From the NCBI GenBank assembly GCA_003427395.1, contig BFEA01000015.1, positions 6,284,740 to 6,344,246 on the forward strand: DNA of 59,507 nt, read 5' to 3'. The number at the start of each line of letters is the position of its first letter. Positions within the stretch are counted from its first letter, which is position 1. The position numbers and the translations under genes are program-made. The stretch is from Chara braunii. Lineage: Eukaryota > Streptophyta > Charophyceae > Charales > Characeae. Positions 34,213 to 45,960 of this stretch are shown one piece after another. Below the pieces are notes generated by a model, which was not told the DNA's origin, made no database searches, and was given only the letters and a program-made list of their open reading frames with translations.

Positions 34213-34317
34213 TTGCACAGGTCTTGTCCAAATAAAAAGGGAAATTGCGTGCCATAGATGATGTCGGATTGAATAGGAGAGTCTTGGAGTTGGGGGTCGC
34301 AGACCCAAACACCTCCT
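34213..34317 (-). repeat. Split direct repeat B1 (inner)
   Basis: Same sequence as B2, joined directly to A2. The junction GACAA-TTGT-TGCACA combines the outer edge of A1 (GGACAA) with the outer edge of B2 (TGCACA), as expected if the A and B ends are joined in a circular intermediate. Confidence 0.75.
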
Positions 34318-34399
34318 GGGCTAGCCCATCTCCCCCATTGTCCCGCAAGTGACATTCTCGTCTTGTAGGGAATAGTGGAACGAGCGTATGAGCGATGGA

Positions 34400-35443
34400 A
34401 GTTGGAGGCAGAAGAGGAGCACTCCGGAGGACGAAGGAGACTACGAGAGCAGATTAAAATGGTGCAACAATATTATAGATGAGTTTGGTTGCAAACGACA
34501 ATGGCGTAACGGTATGTGAAAATTGTTACTTGGGTTGAACAAATGGTTGGAGAGGAATAAAGTTGGACGGGATTGCATGAGCTGCATCGATCTAGATATC
34601 ATGTCCTTCATAAGCAGTCAGTGGTTAATGGAGGTTGACGGTCGCTGTCGAACAGCTGATTGCGAGAGGACACCTTTTGAATCGCCATCGACAGTTGATG
34701 AGGCAATAAATTGTCTGAGTAATAACTTTCGTTTGTCAGGAAGAGAGAGCGATGATCCTTGTCAAAGAGGACGTGTGAAGTCCTTCCGAAAGGCTTATCG
34801 AGAGTATGCATTACAAAGGGGGGTGACCGAAGAATCAATGCGTCCTTTGCGATGGGAGAAATTAGGGATTGTTATAAATTATATTATAAATAAAATTCTG
34901 ACATTAAAAGGAGTAATGGAAGTTGAAGCTTATAGAGATGTTGTGATATTTTTGTATTTATGGGAGAGTTGGCAGCAATTTGGTGAGGGATTACGTGTGC
35001 AATATGCAGAGATTAATATTGGGGAGAGAACAGTAGGGTCTGGTTATACGAAGACGGATTGTCGGGGTGGAAGATTCTTGATCAGATTGAGGGAGTCGGC
35101 GAAGGAAAAAAAAACGTTTTTAGGAATTCTAAATGAATTAGTGGTTGCGTATGGTCGGATAAGGCAGGATATCAGAGTTAGTTTTTTGTTTCGGGGCCGC
35201 CGTGGTGATGGTCCGTTGGGAGGAAGTGGTTTTAATAAAAGGATCAAAAAGTGGTTTAGGAAGGCAGGGGTGTACGAAGGAGAGACAAATCATTGTTTTC
35301 GAATAGGCGGAGTTCAGGCTGGTAGCGAGGAGGGGTGAAGTTTGGGAGAGATGATGCGGCAAGGAACCTAGAAAAGTATCGGAACGTTCATGCGATATGG
35401 ATATGGGATGAAACGAGGATGGAAAAGGAAGGGTGAAAATTAG
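34400..35443 (+). pseudogene. Tyrosine recombinase of the YR retroelement (inverted)
   Basis: Frame open from about 34400 with stops at 34517 (TGA), 35336 (TGA) and 35369 (TAG), ending TAG 35441-35443. The C-terminal catalytic region is clear: an Arg in AYRDVVIFLYLWES, the box NHCFRIGGVQAG (H-x-x-R), then MMRQGT-stop-KS, corresponding to the GRWKS-type motif, and a candidate nucleophile Tyr in FMRYGYG. About 340 codons, normal for DIRS-group YRs. It is transcribed against the RT gene. The enzyme would insert the circular DNA copy by site-specific strand exchange. Internal stops fall where Trp is expected. Confidence 0.75.
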
Positions 35444-37544
35444 GTCTTAAATCGGAATATTTTTAGGCTAAAAATTGTTGGGTTGGAACAGGAGGGATGC
35501 ACTATCGGGTTGGGTATGCAGGAAAGTGGAGACGAGGGAATTTTGAAGAACCAAAGTATTTTTAATTGCAGAAGGTTTGGAAACCAGGTTGGTTTGGGGG
35601 AGTCAAGAGCTATGAGGAGGTAAAAAGCAAGGAAGAGTATTGCGCGGGAGATGATTATGTTTATAAGGGATGCGGGATGGAAAACCCATCTATAAGGTTC
35701 TCTTCGTAGTGAGTTTCAGTCTAGAGAGAGGGCTTTTATGTTAAGTGCAAGACTTGACCAAGTTCTGGATACAAATAAAGGGCAGACGTGATGGTAGTCG
35801 GAGGCGAAGAGGTCAATGGCCAGAGTATCCAAAATGTCGAAGATTGTCTTGAGGACATGTGAGGAGACGCCCCAATCGGAGTTATCCTCTGTTTTGGAGA
35901 CGTGATCCGCGTGTTGGTTAAGTTCGCGCGGAATCCAAATAGGGTTGAGAACAGTATCGCAGAAAATGAGTATTGATGCAATATCTCGGAGTCAGGGATT
36001 CAATAGTGGATCAGGGGAGCGCATGTTAGCAAAGAGAAAGGAGGCGGTCTGACTGTCTAGGTGGAGTCTAATTGATGTGGATAGTAGGAGGTTCTTATGA
36101 TTGTTAAAGAGAAGGTGAAAATTTGAAGAACTGCAAATAATTCCCGGTGTGTGGAGGAGGAGTCAAAAAGATAGTGGGGAGACATTTGTTGAAAATGATT
36201 TCCTTATTAAGAGTTGAAATTAATGTTGCAATTTGCATGAAAGATGCATCTGTTGCGATAGTTATAGTTTTTTTTCTGATTGTTCAAAGGCGTCCTGGAA
36301 GAGAAGGGAGGTGATGGAGCCACCATGATAAGTCAAGGAGAAGGTCATTAGAGGCAGAGATGATTGAGGCTCAGTTTGCAGGTGAAATAGAATCGTAAAG
36401 GGAAGACAAGAAGAGGGGGGCGCAGATAAAGGCTTTTGAAAGGGCTGCTAATTTTCCTGCTAACTTTACGAAGGATCTGTTAGATACTGGAGATGTGGAG
36501 ACTTGATTGATGAGATCAATAATCTTTAGGGCCTTGTCTTTAGGAACCTTTATTCTCTTGTTGTGAGAGTCTAAAATAAAACCAAAAGACTTAAATAGAT
36601 TTAGTGGGTAGAAAAAAACATTTGTTGATGCTGAGGGAAAAAACTAAATTGTGAAGAAGGGTGATGTAGTTGAAGGTTTGTCAGATGAGGGAGTAGACAA
36701 AGGAATTTGCTAAGGCGGAGTCGTCTATGTATGAGAAAATAAGTACTTTACGCATTCAGAGTTCCGTAATGATTTCCTGCATAACTGTAGTGAAGATCCA
36801 GCATGCGGATGAGACCCCGGAATAGAAAGTATTGAAGTGGTAATTGGTTCCTTTCCAATTCTAAACGCAAAAAAAAGGCGGTGATCCGATAGAATGGGGA
36901 TGTGGTAATGACCATTTTTTATGTCGAAGCAAGTAAGAAAGTCTTGCGAAGAAGAACCCGAGAGGGAAGAGAGAAAGTAATCAAAAGATTCGTAGTGAAA
37001 ATGAGGAAAGGAAAGAAAATGATTTACGAATCTAACATCTAGAATAAATTTTATCTTTGACGAGTTTTCAATAGCAAACACAGGGTTGGTTACTATTGGG
37101 AAGGGAGATTGTTCTATAACTTTGGATTGTAAAAATTGGGAAACCGAGGAAGAGATGAAGTCTTGATGAGGAAAAATGTTATGATTCGGAATGATGATTT
37201 TCGAATGAGAGGCAGAGTAAACTCCTTTGAGCATGTGACAAACTTTTATTTTCTTTGTGGTGGAAATGCGATTAGTGCCTACAAAGTTGAGTCTGACACC
37301 GTGCTTGATGCACTGCAAAACTGAGTGAGAGAAACATCCGGAGGAGGAGGAAAGAAGGAGATTCCAGTTGGAGAAGGAGGAAATGGTGGATGCTGCGAAG
37401 CAGTGGTCTTGTGACCTTCGCCATACCAAAGATCGCTTTGCGGAGGTCAGTGATTGATGGAGGTTTGGAAAGATTTCGAAGAATCTGAGGGACTGGAGGT
37501 ACGGTGAAGGGGAGGCAAGCACTAAGAGGCTGCGTTGAAGTCAT
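35440..37544 (-). pseudogene. DIRS-type reverse transcriptase / RNase H
   Basis: RT blocks: FPIVTNPVFAIENSSKIKFI, LDVRFVNHFL, DFLTCFDIKNGHYHIPI (motif A), then after a 1-base shift NYHFNTF-YSGVSSACWIF (motif B) and FSYIDD (catalytic, 36720-36731). The thumb reads NRSFVKLAGKLAALSKAF. RNase H: ITIATDAS (36243-36266), STHRELFAVLQ and LHLDSQTAS. Then the DIRS-specific tail IPRELNQHADHVSK...DW...IDLFAS and W-x-F-x-P-x-SLI. Stops include TGA at 36756-36758. It ends TAA at 35440-35442. The protein would make the cDNA of the element and degrade its RNA. Confidence 0.85.
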
Positions 37545-38725
37545 CCTTGTTGTAAGAGTCCGTCTTTGAGCTGTCGGTATCGAATTTGAATTTTTTTGTT
37601 GCTCTGATGTAATCGTAACCCTTGTAGTCTTCGTCTTGATGCTTGTGAGAGGTGGAACGTCTGTCTTTAGATTTGGAGTGATCGCCCTTCTTTTGGTATG
37701 TTGATTTGCTTTCAGAATCCCCCCGATTTGCGCTGCAAGGTGAGAGGAAGATAAGTGAGAATGCCCTTAACGCAAATGGTGTGGACTTTTTAGGCGGTTC
37801 AGGGCGAGTAGTTAAAGTCATTGGGCACTGCCCTAGCTTACCTGACTTCCATCTGACGAGTTTGATTAAGGCAGTAGTTGAATTCCGCTTCGATGAGTGG
37901 TAGTGCCTCCTCCATTCCTTCTCTAACGGCCTTGCTTAGTAGCATCTTGGTTTCCTTGGGAATGCATTTTTCCATGAAATCCTTCGCTATGGAGACGACA
38001 CGAGACACAAAGTCGAGGGCAAAGGTTTTTTCATAGGGGTAACAGGAGTAGTTAAGGTCGACAACTTTGAATCTGATGAGGGATAGGATTTGCCAAAGAT
38101 AGCATGGGCTGAAAAAGAGTTTTTCCCATGCTTTGAGCTCGTAGAATGAGGAGGGGGCCTTATGAAGCATCTTCGGGGAGATTTCATGCATATCAAAGGT
38201 TATGTTGGAATAAAGTTCATTAAGGGTTTGATTCTCCTCCTCCCTTTTGAGAATCTCATTGTGACGGGTTTCAAATTTTTGGATGAGCTGGGTCCGGGGT
38301 TGATAAAAAAAGTGTCATCAAGTCTAATGCAGAGGAAGAGGAAGAAGAGTGCTGACAATTGGTGAGGTTCGAAGATGGGTTGGAGTACATGAGGCGAGGG
38401 GGAGGGGGTGGAGGGGGAGGTGGAGGTGGTAGGAGTTTGAGGCCTGATATGTGGACCTTATGGGTTTGTGATGATTCCTTTGCCTATACGACAAAAATAA
38501 GTTCTTCTATTTGGTCTTGAGGATTGAGGCATGAAACGATCTTGGTCGAGGAAAAGACGAAAGGTGGAACCGGAGAGATAGCTAGTACGTCAGCACCGAT
38601 AAAGGTTTGCGGTCCATTGGCGGAGATGACATGAGCTATCTGGTAGACATAAGATGACATTAAAGTTATCGTTAATGGTTGCGGTGATAATGAATCGTTA
38701 GAGATGTAGGGTGGTTCCATGTATT
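37522..38725 (-). pseudogene. Gag-like region upstream of RT
   Basis: Pieces in shifting frames: 38720-38484, a Pro-rich bridge (LLPPPPPPPPPPPRLMYS near 38400), then HEISPKMLHKAPSSFYELKA and CIPKETKMLLSKAVREGMEE (38191-37838), and a Lys/Asp-rich tail KSKDRRSTSHKHQDEDYKGY (37680-37560). Helical middle plus charged C-terminus directly before RT is the usual place and character of a DIRS gag. No zinc knuckle is visible. Identification is by position and composition only. Confidence 0.5.
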
Positions 38726-38994
38726 TAAGAAAAACTAAAGAGTGTCATCATCGAAGAGTTAAAGGAATGTGGAAAGTAGGAGACAATAAAGATAAGAACC
38801 GCAAAGGAAAATCCAATTATGAGTAGTATTAGGACCGCTATGATTCCCATGGGAAAACACTGAGTGAGAAGAGGATTGAGTAGGAAGGTGTGAAAAAGGC
38901 GTAGGGTGAGGGAAAAAAGAATAAGCACAAGTTTGAGTAGGAAACTTTCAATAAATGAGGTATCCATTGAATTCCTGCAAACAAGGAAGGACAT
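38725..38994 (-). other. Small hydrophobic ORF inside the YR element
   Basis: 89 codons starting MSFLVCRNSMDTSFIESF. It contains two strongly hydrophobic segments (about residues 20-45 and 50-72, the latter GIIAVLILLIIGFSFAVLIF), so a membrane protein if real. It lies just upstream of the gag-like region in the same direction. T/A-rich DNA easily yields such frames by chance, so this is tentative. Confidence 0.25.
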
Positions 38995-39059
38995 TCAAAT
39001 ACCATTTAAAGATAAATGATTGACTGATTTAAGGAAAATAAAAGGAGAAGGGGATGGTT

Positions 39060-39495
39060 GGGTTTTGCCATTAATCCTCTTTTTTTTTTTTTTTTTTTTT
39101 TTAATTATCAGTTTGAGTTTTTTATGGTTGTGCAAACTCATCCTTTATGAGAGTTTTCCTTCTTCACTCCTATTTTGAGTTTTTTTTTTTTTTTTAAGAT
39201 AGATAATAATTGACTTGAGTAATATGTTCTTCCTCATTCTTTTGATTATTTTTTTTTTTCCCTCTTTCTCTGCATTTTTTTTTTTTTTTTTTTTTTTTTC
39301 TTTGAAAATTAATTAGAGTTGTTTTGTAAGGATAGTTTTCAGGATGGTAAGATGGTATGCGATGGGGTTATGGACAAGGTGTAAGTTTCTTGTTAAATGA
39401 GTGTTGGTCGTCCCTTTTTTTTTTTTTTAATACGGAAAGTGAGATTGATGAGCGATGTTTTTTAAATAATGATATTTGTTCTTCTCCTTTCTCCC

Positions 39496-39528
<33 letters not shown>

Positions 39529-39900
39529 GAGTAAAAGGAGATGAGCGGAGGTAGTGGTTGCAGAAGAAGAAGGAACGGGTGCACTGGTCTATTTTATGCA
39601 TGGAATCGTTTCCTTTTTTTTTTTTTTTATTAATAATTGTTGTTAGCTTTATTACCTCATTATTAGTACTGTATGCATCCGCCCCATCGCTTTAACACTT
39701 CTTTCTTTTGTCTTTCTACCTTCCTACTTCCTCCCCTTTCCTTTCCTTTTTCCCTTTTTCCCTTCTTCTGTCTTTCTACCTTCCTACTTCCTCCCCTTTC
39801 CTTCCCTTCTTTCTTTCTTCTGTTTTTTTTTTTACAGGAAAGCAACATCGTTCGGAGGAGCCAAAATAAATATCAATAGCTTAATACGTCTAGCGAAGTG
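39060..39900. repeat. Poly(T)-rich low-complexity stretch
   Basis: At least eight T runs of 10-30 bases, plus a pair of ~55-bp pyrimidine repeats at 39712-39770 and 39771-39830 (CTTTCTACCTTCCTACTTCC). No gene. Confidence 0.8.
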
Positions 39901-40014
39901 AAGGTCGTTCTTCCAATAGGTTGAGATGAATAATTATTCATTAAAGTGGTGAACAAACGTGAAAAAGCTGAACTAGGCAGAAGTGGTAAATGGGGAGGTA
40001 AATTAAAAGAAATC

Positions 40015-41880
40015 AATTGATTGATTGACAGGTCGGACAATTGGTTGATGACTCGGTTTATGTTGCGAAATAGTGATCAATCAATCGATTGGCCGACCAA
40101 AGGATCAAAAGATTTGAAGCTAATGTTAAATGCATTGTAGGGCCGATCAATCAAATAGTTGACTAGACAATGGTTACAGAAAGTAGCTGGTCGGACGTCG
40201 TCATGTGTGTGTAGAATGTGGTATGTCTTACTGAGTGAGAGGTCAGGTGGAAGTTCGACTACTGTCGAAAGCAGCTTGTTGAACATGATATTCTGTAGAA
40301 GCACTTCCACAAAGACTGATAGACGTGAGAGTACATAATAAGGTGGGGACGAAGGGATAGACTTGTAGTTTTGTTGATCAAATGGTTCAACTTGATTAAT
40401 CGATTGATCGAGTATTAAATGATGTAAATGATCAACTATCGATTACTTAGTGGAACGATTAATTGATTGATTGACTGTTAATCGATTGATCGACTATTTA
40501 GATGATTGTTCGGTGTATTAATTGAGTGATTAGCCACTTAGTCGATTGATTAACGGATTAATCGATTGATTGGCCGATTGACTGATTAATGGGTTGATCG
40601 GTCGATCGTTTGATTAATTGATTAATCGGACGATCGTTTAATCGATTGATCGGTCGATCTAACATTAGATGCATTGTAGGGTTGATCAATCAAATGGTTG
40701 ACTAAACAATGGTTACATGAAGTTGTTGGCCGGACGTCGTTATAAAATGTTATAATGAGGTATGCCTGAGTGAAAGGTCAAGTGGAAGTTCGACAATTGC
40801 CATACGCGGCTTGTTTAGCATGATATTCTACAAAAATATTTGCACCAAGACTGAGAGTACATCATAAGGTGGGAAAAAATGGATAGACTTGTAGTTTTGC
40901 TCATCAAATGGTTTGATGAGTTAATCAACCTGATTAGTCGATTGATCGATTATCAATTGCTGTAATGATCGACTATCAATTCATTAGTGAAACGATTAAT
41001 TGATTTATTGATTGTTAATCGATTGATCGGCTAATTAGACGATTGTTCTGTATATTAATTGATTGATTAGTCGATTAGTCGATTGATTGACCGATAATCG
41101 ATTGATTGGTTGATCGACTGATTAATGGGTTGATCAGTCGATCGACCGGTTAATCTATTGATCGGTCGATCAATTGATGAATCGGTTGAGCGGTCGATCG
41201 TCTGATCAATCGATTGATCGACGTCTAAGTTTATTAGTCGATTGGTCGAGCGATTAAATGACTGATCAGTATATAAATCGACTAATCGATTGATTGGTCG
41301 ATAATCGAATAAGTGGTCGACTAAAGGTCAGGTGGATGTTCAATGTTTGTCGGAAGCCACTTGTTGAACATTATATTATGTTAGAATACTTGCGCAAAGA
41401 CTGATAGATGATGGGGTACATTATTGAAGTGCCTTAGCGTGGGGAAAAAAAGATAAGTTGATCTGCAAAATAATCGATTGATCGATTATCAGTTGAGCGG
41501 ATAATCAATTAATATTCGATTGATCGATTGATTGAAGGGTCGATTAATCGATTGCTCGACCGGTAAAATTATCGATCAACCGATTAATCGATTAATCGGC
41601 CAAATAATCAATTGATCGGCTGATCAATCGATTGGTTGGTCAAATAATCGACTAATAAGTTGATCGTCCGATAGTCGATTGTTCATTTGTCTTGAGGTCG
41701 GGTAAATCTTTGATGCTTGCGGAACCTGATATTCTGAAGAAAAATTTGCGCAAAGACAAATAGATGAGAGAGTTCATCATTGAAGTGTCTAGGGATAAGG
41801 AATAAAGAATACTCTTACAATTTTCTTGGTCAAAAGTTTAATGAGTTGATCTGCTGATTGTTTGATTTAGACGGTAGGTT
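40015..41880. repeat. Higher-order tandem array with GATT/CGATTGATTAAT tracts
   Basis: Four degenerate higher-order units begin near 40127, 40662, 41320 and 41680. Each has a ~250-bp core (e.g. GAGAGGTCAGGTGGAAGTTC, TTGTTGAACATGATATTCT, GATAGACTTGTAGTTTTG) followed by 150-300 bp of scrambled ATCGATTGATTAATCG words in both orientations. The core is well conserved between units 1 and 2 and decays in 3 and 4. No coding sequence. Lies within the YR element bounded by A1 and A2. Confidence 0.8.
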
Positions 41881-42603
41881 GACGATTTAACAAATTGAGT
41901 GAATAATTGCCCATTGAGAGTGTTGGAGGATTGATCGTCTGTCGGTGATTGGTATACCTACCCACTCCTTTTCGGTGTACGGATTGGGCTAAATTGATGA
42001 ATATGGTTGAAAGAGTGAGTGATATGATGATTACATAGATGATTGTTGAATTGATTAATCGTGCAAAAGATTGCGAATAATCAATTAACAGAGTGTAAAT
42101 GGTATGAGTGAGTTGATTTAATCAGAGGTCACAAGACGGTCGCCCGGTTGACGAAAAAGTTGATTGATGATAAATTTGTAGTCATAAGTAATCATCCTCA
42201 TGATTTCTCTTATCATTCCCCCCTTTTTTTGTTTTGTTTGTTTTGTTTGTTTGTTTGTTTGTTTGTTTGTTTTTTTTGTTTTTTTTTTTGTTTTGTTTTT
42301 TTTTTTACGAGTACGATCGATTGATGTTACTCAAGATTGTCTGCCATACAAATTTATTCTATTGAGAATTTTCAGAATTATTGCCAGGCGTTATGTAAAG
42401 TTTTGAAAGTACATGGATTGTCGTGCAGAAGCGAAATAAAATGAAATATATATACTTTTTTTAAAAATATATTTTATAGGGGGTTTTGATCAGTACTTCT
42501 GAATACAAAGCCGCCTATGTGGGTGCAAGTTCGGTGACAACTGAACTTGTCTTTCCTTTTTTTTTTTTTTTTTTTTTTCGACTGCCAGACAAATTTTTGA
42601 GAA

Positions 42604-42921
42604 NNNNNNNNNNNNNNNNNNNNNNNNNNNNNNNNNNNNNNNNNNNNNNNNNNNNNNNNNNNNNNNNNNNNNNNNNNNNNNNNNNNNNNNNNNNNNNNNN
42701 NNNNNNNNNNNNNNNNNNNNNNNNNNNNNNNNNNNNNNNNNNNNNNNNNNNNNNNNNNNNNNNNNNNNNNNNNNNNNNNNNNNNNNNNNNNNNNNNNNNN
42801 NNNNNNNNNNNNNNNNNNNNNNNNNNNNNNNNNNNNNNNNNNNNNNNNNNNNNNNNNNNNNNNNNNNNNNNNNNNNNNNNNNNNNNNNNNNNNNNNNNNN
42901 NNNNNNNNNNNNNNNNNNNNN
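42604..42921. other. Assembly gap (318 N)
   Basis: Unresolved bases next to a T run. Sequence across it is unknown. Confidence 0.99.
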
Positions 42922-43129
42922 ACTTGTAAGACTTGCTTAAAGGAAAACGGTTGGGGTGAGTGGTGAGGAGTCTGATTTGAGCAAGTCATAAATATAGAGA
43001 TACTGCTTTTATGAGGTGATATGGATACGTGGTTGCGTGCTTAAAACTTCATCGTTGATTATTGGGATATTTATGAGGTTGGTTGTCGTTAAATCAACCA
43101 GATAGATAATCAGTTGGTCTAAGGTACTC

Positions 43130-43374
43130 CTACCTGTTGAGTAACCGGTTGATCAGATGAACGTAAAGTATGAGAATGTCTATTTCTGAAATGCAATGGA
43201 TAAAGGCAAAGGGAGAAGGGAAGAATAAGCGGATCAATTCAAGTGGCGGGTTGGTTTAATCTTTACGAAGTGGTTAGTCAATCAGATGAGCAACGTCGTT
43301 TATCTTGATTGAGTAACCGATTGGTTTGACTGGTACGAAATCAAGTTTACAAATGACCGATTTTTATTTTTCCG

Positions 43375-43434
<60 letters not shown>

Positions 43435-43760
43435 CTTTTTTTTTTTTTTTAAGCAACGGATTAGGGGTTTGGAAGGGGAAGAGAAATATTGATAAGTGGA
43501 AAGGAGATAAGGAAAAAATTAAACATGAAATCTTGCAAGGTTTGCAAATTTTTTTTTTTTTTTTTTTTTTTAATGCCCCCCTTAACTGGGAAAATACTAT
43601 TGCTCTTTGAATGGCGATTTGGAGTGATGTGGTTGGTTTGATCTTTACCAGTCAGTTAATCAATCAGTTGATAAAGTAGTCGATCTTGATTGAGTAACCG
43701 CTTGATGAGGTTGGTGTGAACTCAAGTTTGGAATAACTAATTTTTATCTGACTTTTTTCA
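43130..43760. repeat. Tandem repeats, ~380-bp period, with poly(T)
   Basis: The word CTTGATTGAGTAACCG with flanking GGTTGGTTTRATCTTTAC recurs at 43245-43345 and 43625-43730, with a weaker copy near 43130. Poly(T) at 43376-43450 and 43551-43571 separates them. Confidence 0.7.
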
Positions 43761-44499
43761 CTCTCCTTTTGTTTTTTGTTTTTTTTAATGGGTTAGGGAC
43801 CTTAGAAAAAGAGGGGAATATTGAAAACCCAAAAGAAGAGAAGTGAAAGATTAGGAATGAAATGAAAATAAATCCTTTTCTATATTCACAATTCTAATGT
43901 CTTCCTTAATACTGCCACATCCTTGGATTGCTGACTTTTCTCCTTCACTACATTCGTCGATGTTTCCCCCTACTTGCTCTTCTTCTCCCCGGCTGCTTCC
44001 CCTCCCCCCCCCTTTTTTTTATTGTTTTAATCAGAACTTAGCCATGCATTAGTAAAATCTTTGACACTCCTTTCTACTTATTACAGAGAGTAATGGAAAA
44101 ACAGCAGCGAACGATTAATCACTGACATCGTACCCTTCTTATTACACCCTTCTTTGACTCCACCCCTCTTCCTGACCTTCTGCTTTTCTTCTCCCATTTT
44201 TTTCCCTCCCAAATTAGGCTTGGCCATCCATTTAACATTCCACACCTCGTGTCCTTCTGATATTATAAGGCATAATGACGAAGGATAAGCAACGAGTCTA
44301 ACTATACTGACATCGACCCTATTAGCTTCATTAATCAGTAAGCTAGTAATGCTTCTTACTTGGGTTTTGGGGAAGGAAGGGGGTGGGAGGAGGCGAGCGA
44401 AAGTAAAGGAGAAAATAGATAAAGAGGACAAGTAAGAAGAGGCAGATTATGCAAAAGAGAAAAATGTAATCCAGTCCCTTAAATATGCGAGGCCTTCTC

Positions 44500-45776
44500 C
44501 TAGCTCTTGGAGCTTTCCGGATGGGGGGGTTCAAAGTCACGGTAGAGGGGGATGAGATTTGTTTGGGAGACTGGTGAGGTTGGAAAATTATGAGGAGCTG
44601 CTGGACAGGGCTTGACTGATTGGGAGAGTGGGGGTCTGATTTGGAGGCATAATCCGAAGCTCTTCGGTAAGTTCTTCTTCTTCTGGGAAGGGGATCTTAA
44701 CCCTTCCTTCTCTGCGGCATCCTGGTTGTCGTGATCGATGAAATAAAAGATGTGAGCTGCTTCGTGGAGTTTCAAAATGAGGTGCGGAAATGCAGGCTGC
44801 GACGGATAGGAGACTTTTCTCGGAAAATCCGATGCTGATTGATACCTGGTTTGATTCCCGCACGCTTGATCTGTGAGCAAACTGAATCAGGGTCTTGATC
44901 CAGATTGAATAAGCCGATGAAGAAGAAGGTGGGAGGTGTCTCCCTTGATGAGTTGTTTGAAGAAGCTTTTGAAGAAGCAGGCGAGAGAAAATATGAAACC
45001 TGGTAGCCTTCCAAGTGAAGGGAGATTCTCTACTATGCTGAGAAGGCCGACGTTAAACCAAAACTTGGAGGAGTCGTCTCTTGCAGAAGCCAAGCAAAGT
45101 GAGAAATAGTAGAAGGGGCTGCGCAGATCGTGCGCATGCTGCTCCTTGAAGTTAGCCAACTCGTCGCTTGTCGTGACCTGCTTCTGAGGTGAGAGCGAAT
45201 CTAGACTGCCAAAGATCATTATGAGAGAAGAAGTTTAGAGTAGGAGTGAGAGAGGAGCTGCATAGCTTGATCCCATGTGATGAAGAAGAAAGACTGAGCA
45301 CCATTTTGGAAAGTGAAAAAGGCAGCTTCTTCTGCGAATTCGAGTAAAGCGGAGATCACAAGGTTGGATCCATACCTTCCTTCAACGAAGGTTGATTGCA
45401 AAGAAGTTACGGTGTCTGGGAAGATGAAAGGGAGGTGGGAAAAGTGAAGAGGGAGAAGCGAGGCCGAGGGAAGATCATGGACAAAAATAAACTGGATATT
45501 TTCGTTGATGGTTATTGGTGGTGAAGTTATGGAAGATCTTAGCGGTGTGATGAGGGAGGAGAATATTGTGGCTCGCTGTCCGTTGGGAATGGGTTCTTGA
45601 GACTGGATTGTAAGGTTAGAGGGAAAAAATAACAAGAGGAATGAATCAAAAAGTGGTGTGCTGATGGAGGTTAGTGAATGGAAGGACGAGGATGGAGACG
45701 GGGAGGCGGCTGAGATATGTTGTTGGTGGGGATTAGGATTGGTGGCGGGGTTAGGTAGAGGGGGGCACGTCTCCAA
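44500..45776 (-). pseudogene. 5' ORF of the YR element, unrecognised
   Basis: Starts METCPPLPNPATNPNPHQQH at 45776, 185 bp inside the A1 repeat. It reads 185 codons to 45219, then continues in another frame with FGSLDSLSPQKQVTTSDELA and KEQHAHDLRSPFYYFSLCLA to about 44650. The second frame ends with a hydrophobic segment near 44465 (LDYIFLFCIICLFLLVLFIY). The Ser/Pro-rich head and helical middle could make it the true gag, with the 37.5-38.7 kb region a second gag domain. No known motif. The position, first ORF after the terminal repeat, is the main argument. Confidence 0.4.
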
Positions 45777-45960
45777 TTATGCAAGCAGACGGGTTCATGG
45801 TGGTGAGGTGAAACTGACTTACCGGGTTGGGGTGGACTGACAGTAAGGACTGACACGAAAGAGCCGCTGACTTATGACTGATTTCGAGACACGACGGTGG
45901 CAGAGCTATGCTGACTGACGACAGGCGGCCCGAGGGACTGTGACCTGAGAGTCCCCTACA

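Noticed and set aside
5832-35371. An altered genetic code with TGA/TAG read as Trp or Gln
   Set aside because: Both stops replace several residues only in decayed elements that also carry frameshifts. The intact LLG-like gene uses TGG for no position and ends with TGA. Deamination is simpler.
40015-41880. Bacterial-style replication origin (iterons) or mitochondrial origin
   Set aside because: The repeats are degenerate and lie between the terminal repeats of a retroelement with no replication protein or organelle genes nearby.
43326-43610. A poly-Phe protein of 94 residues
   Set aside because: Translation of a poly(T) tract inside repeat DNA.
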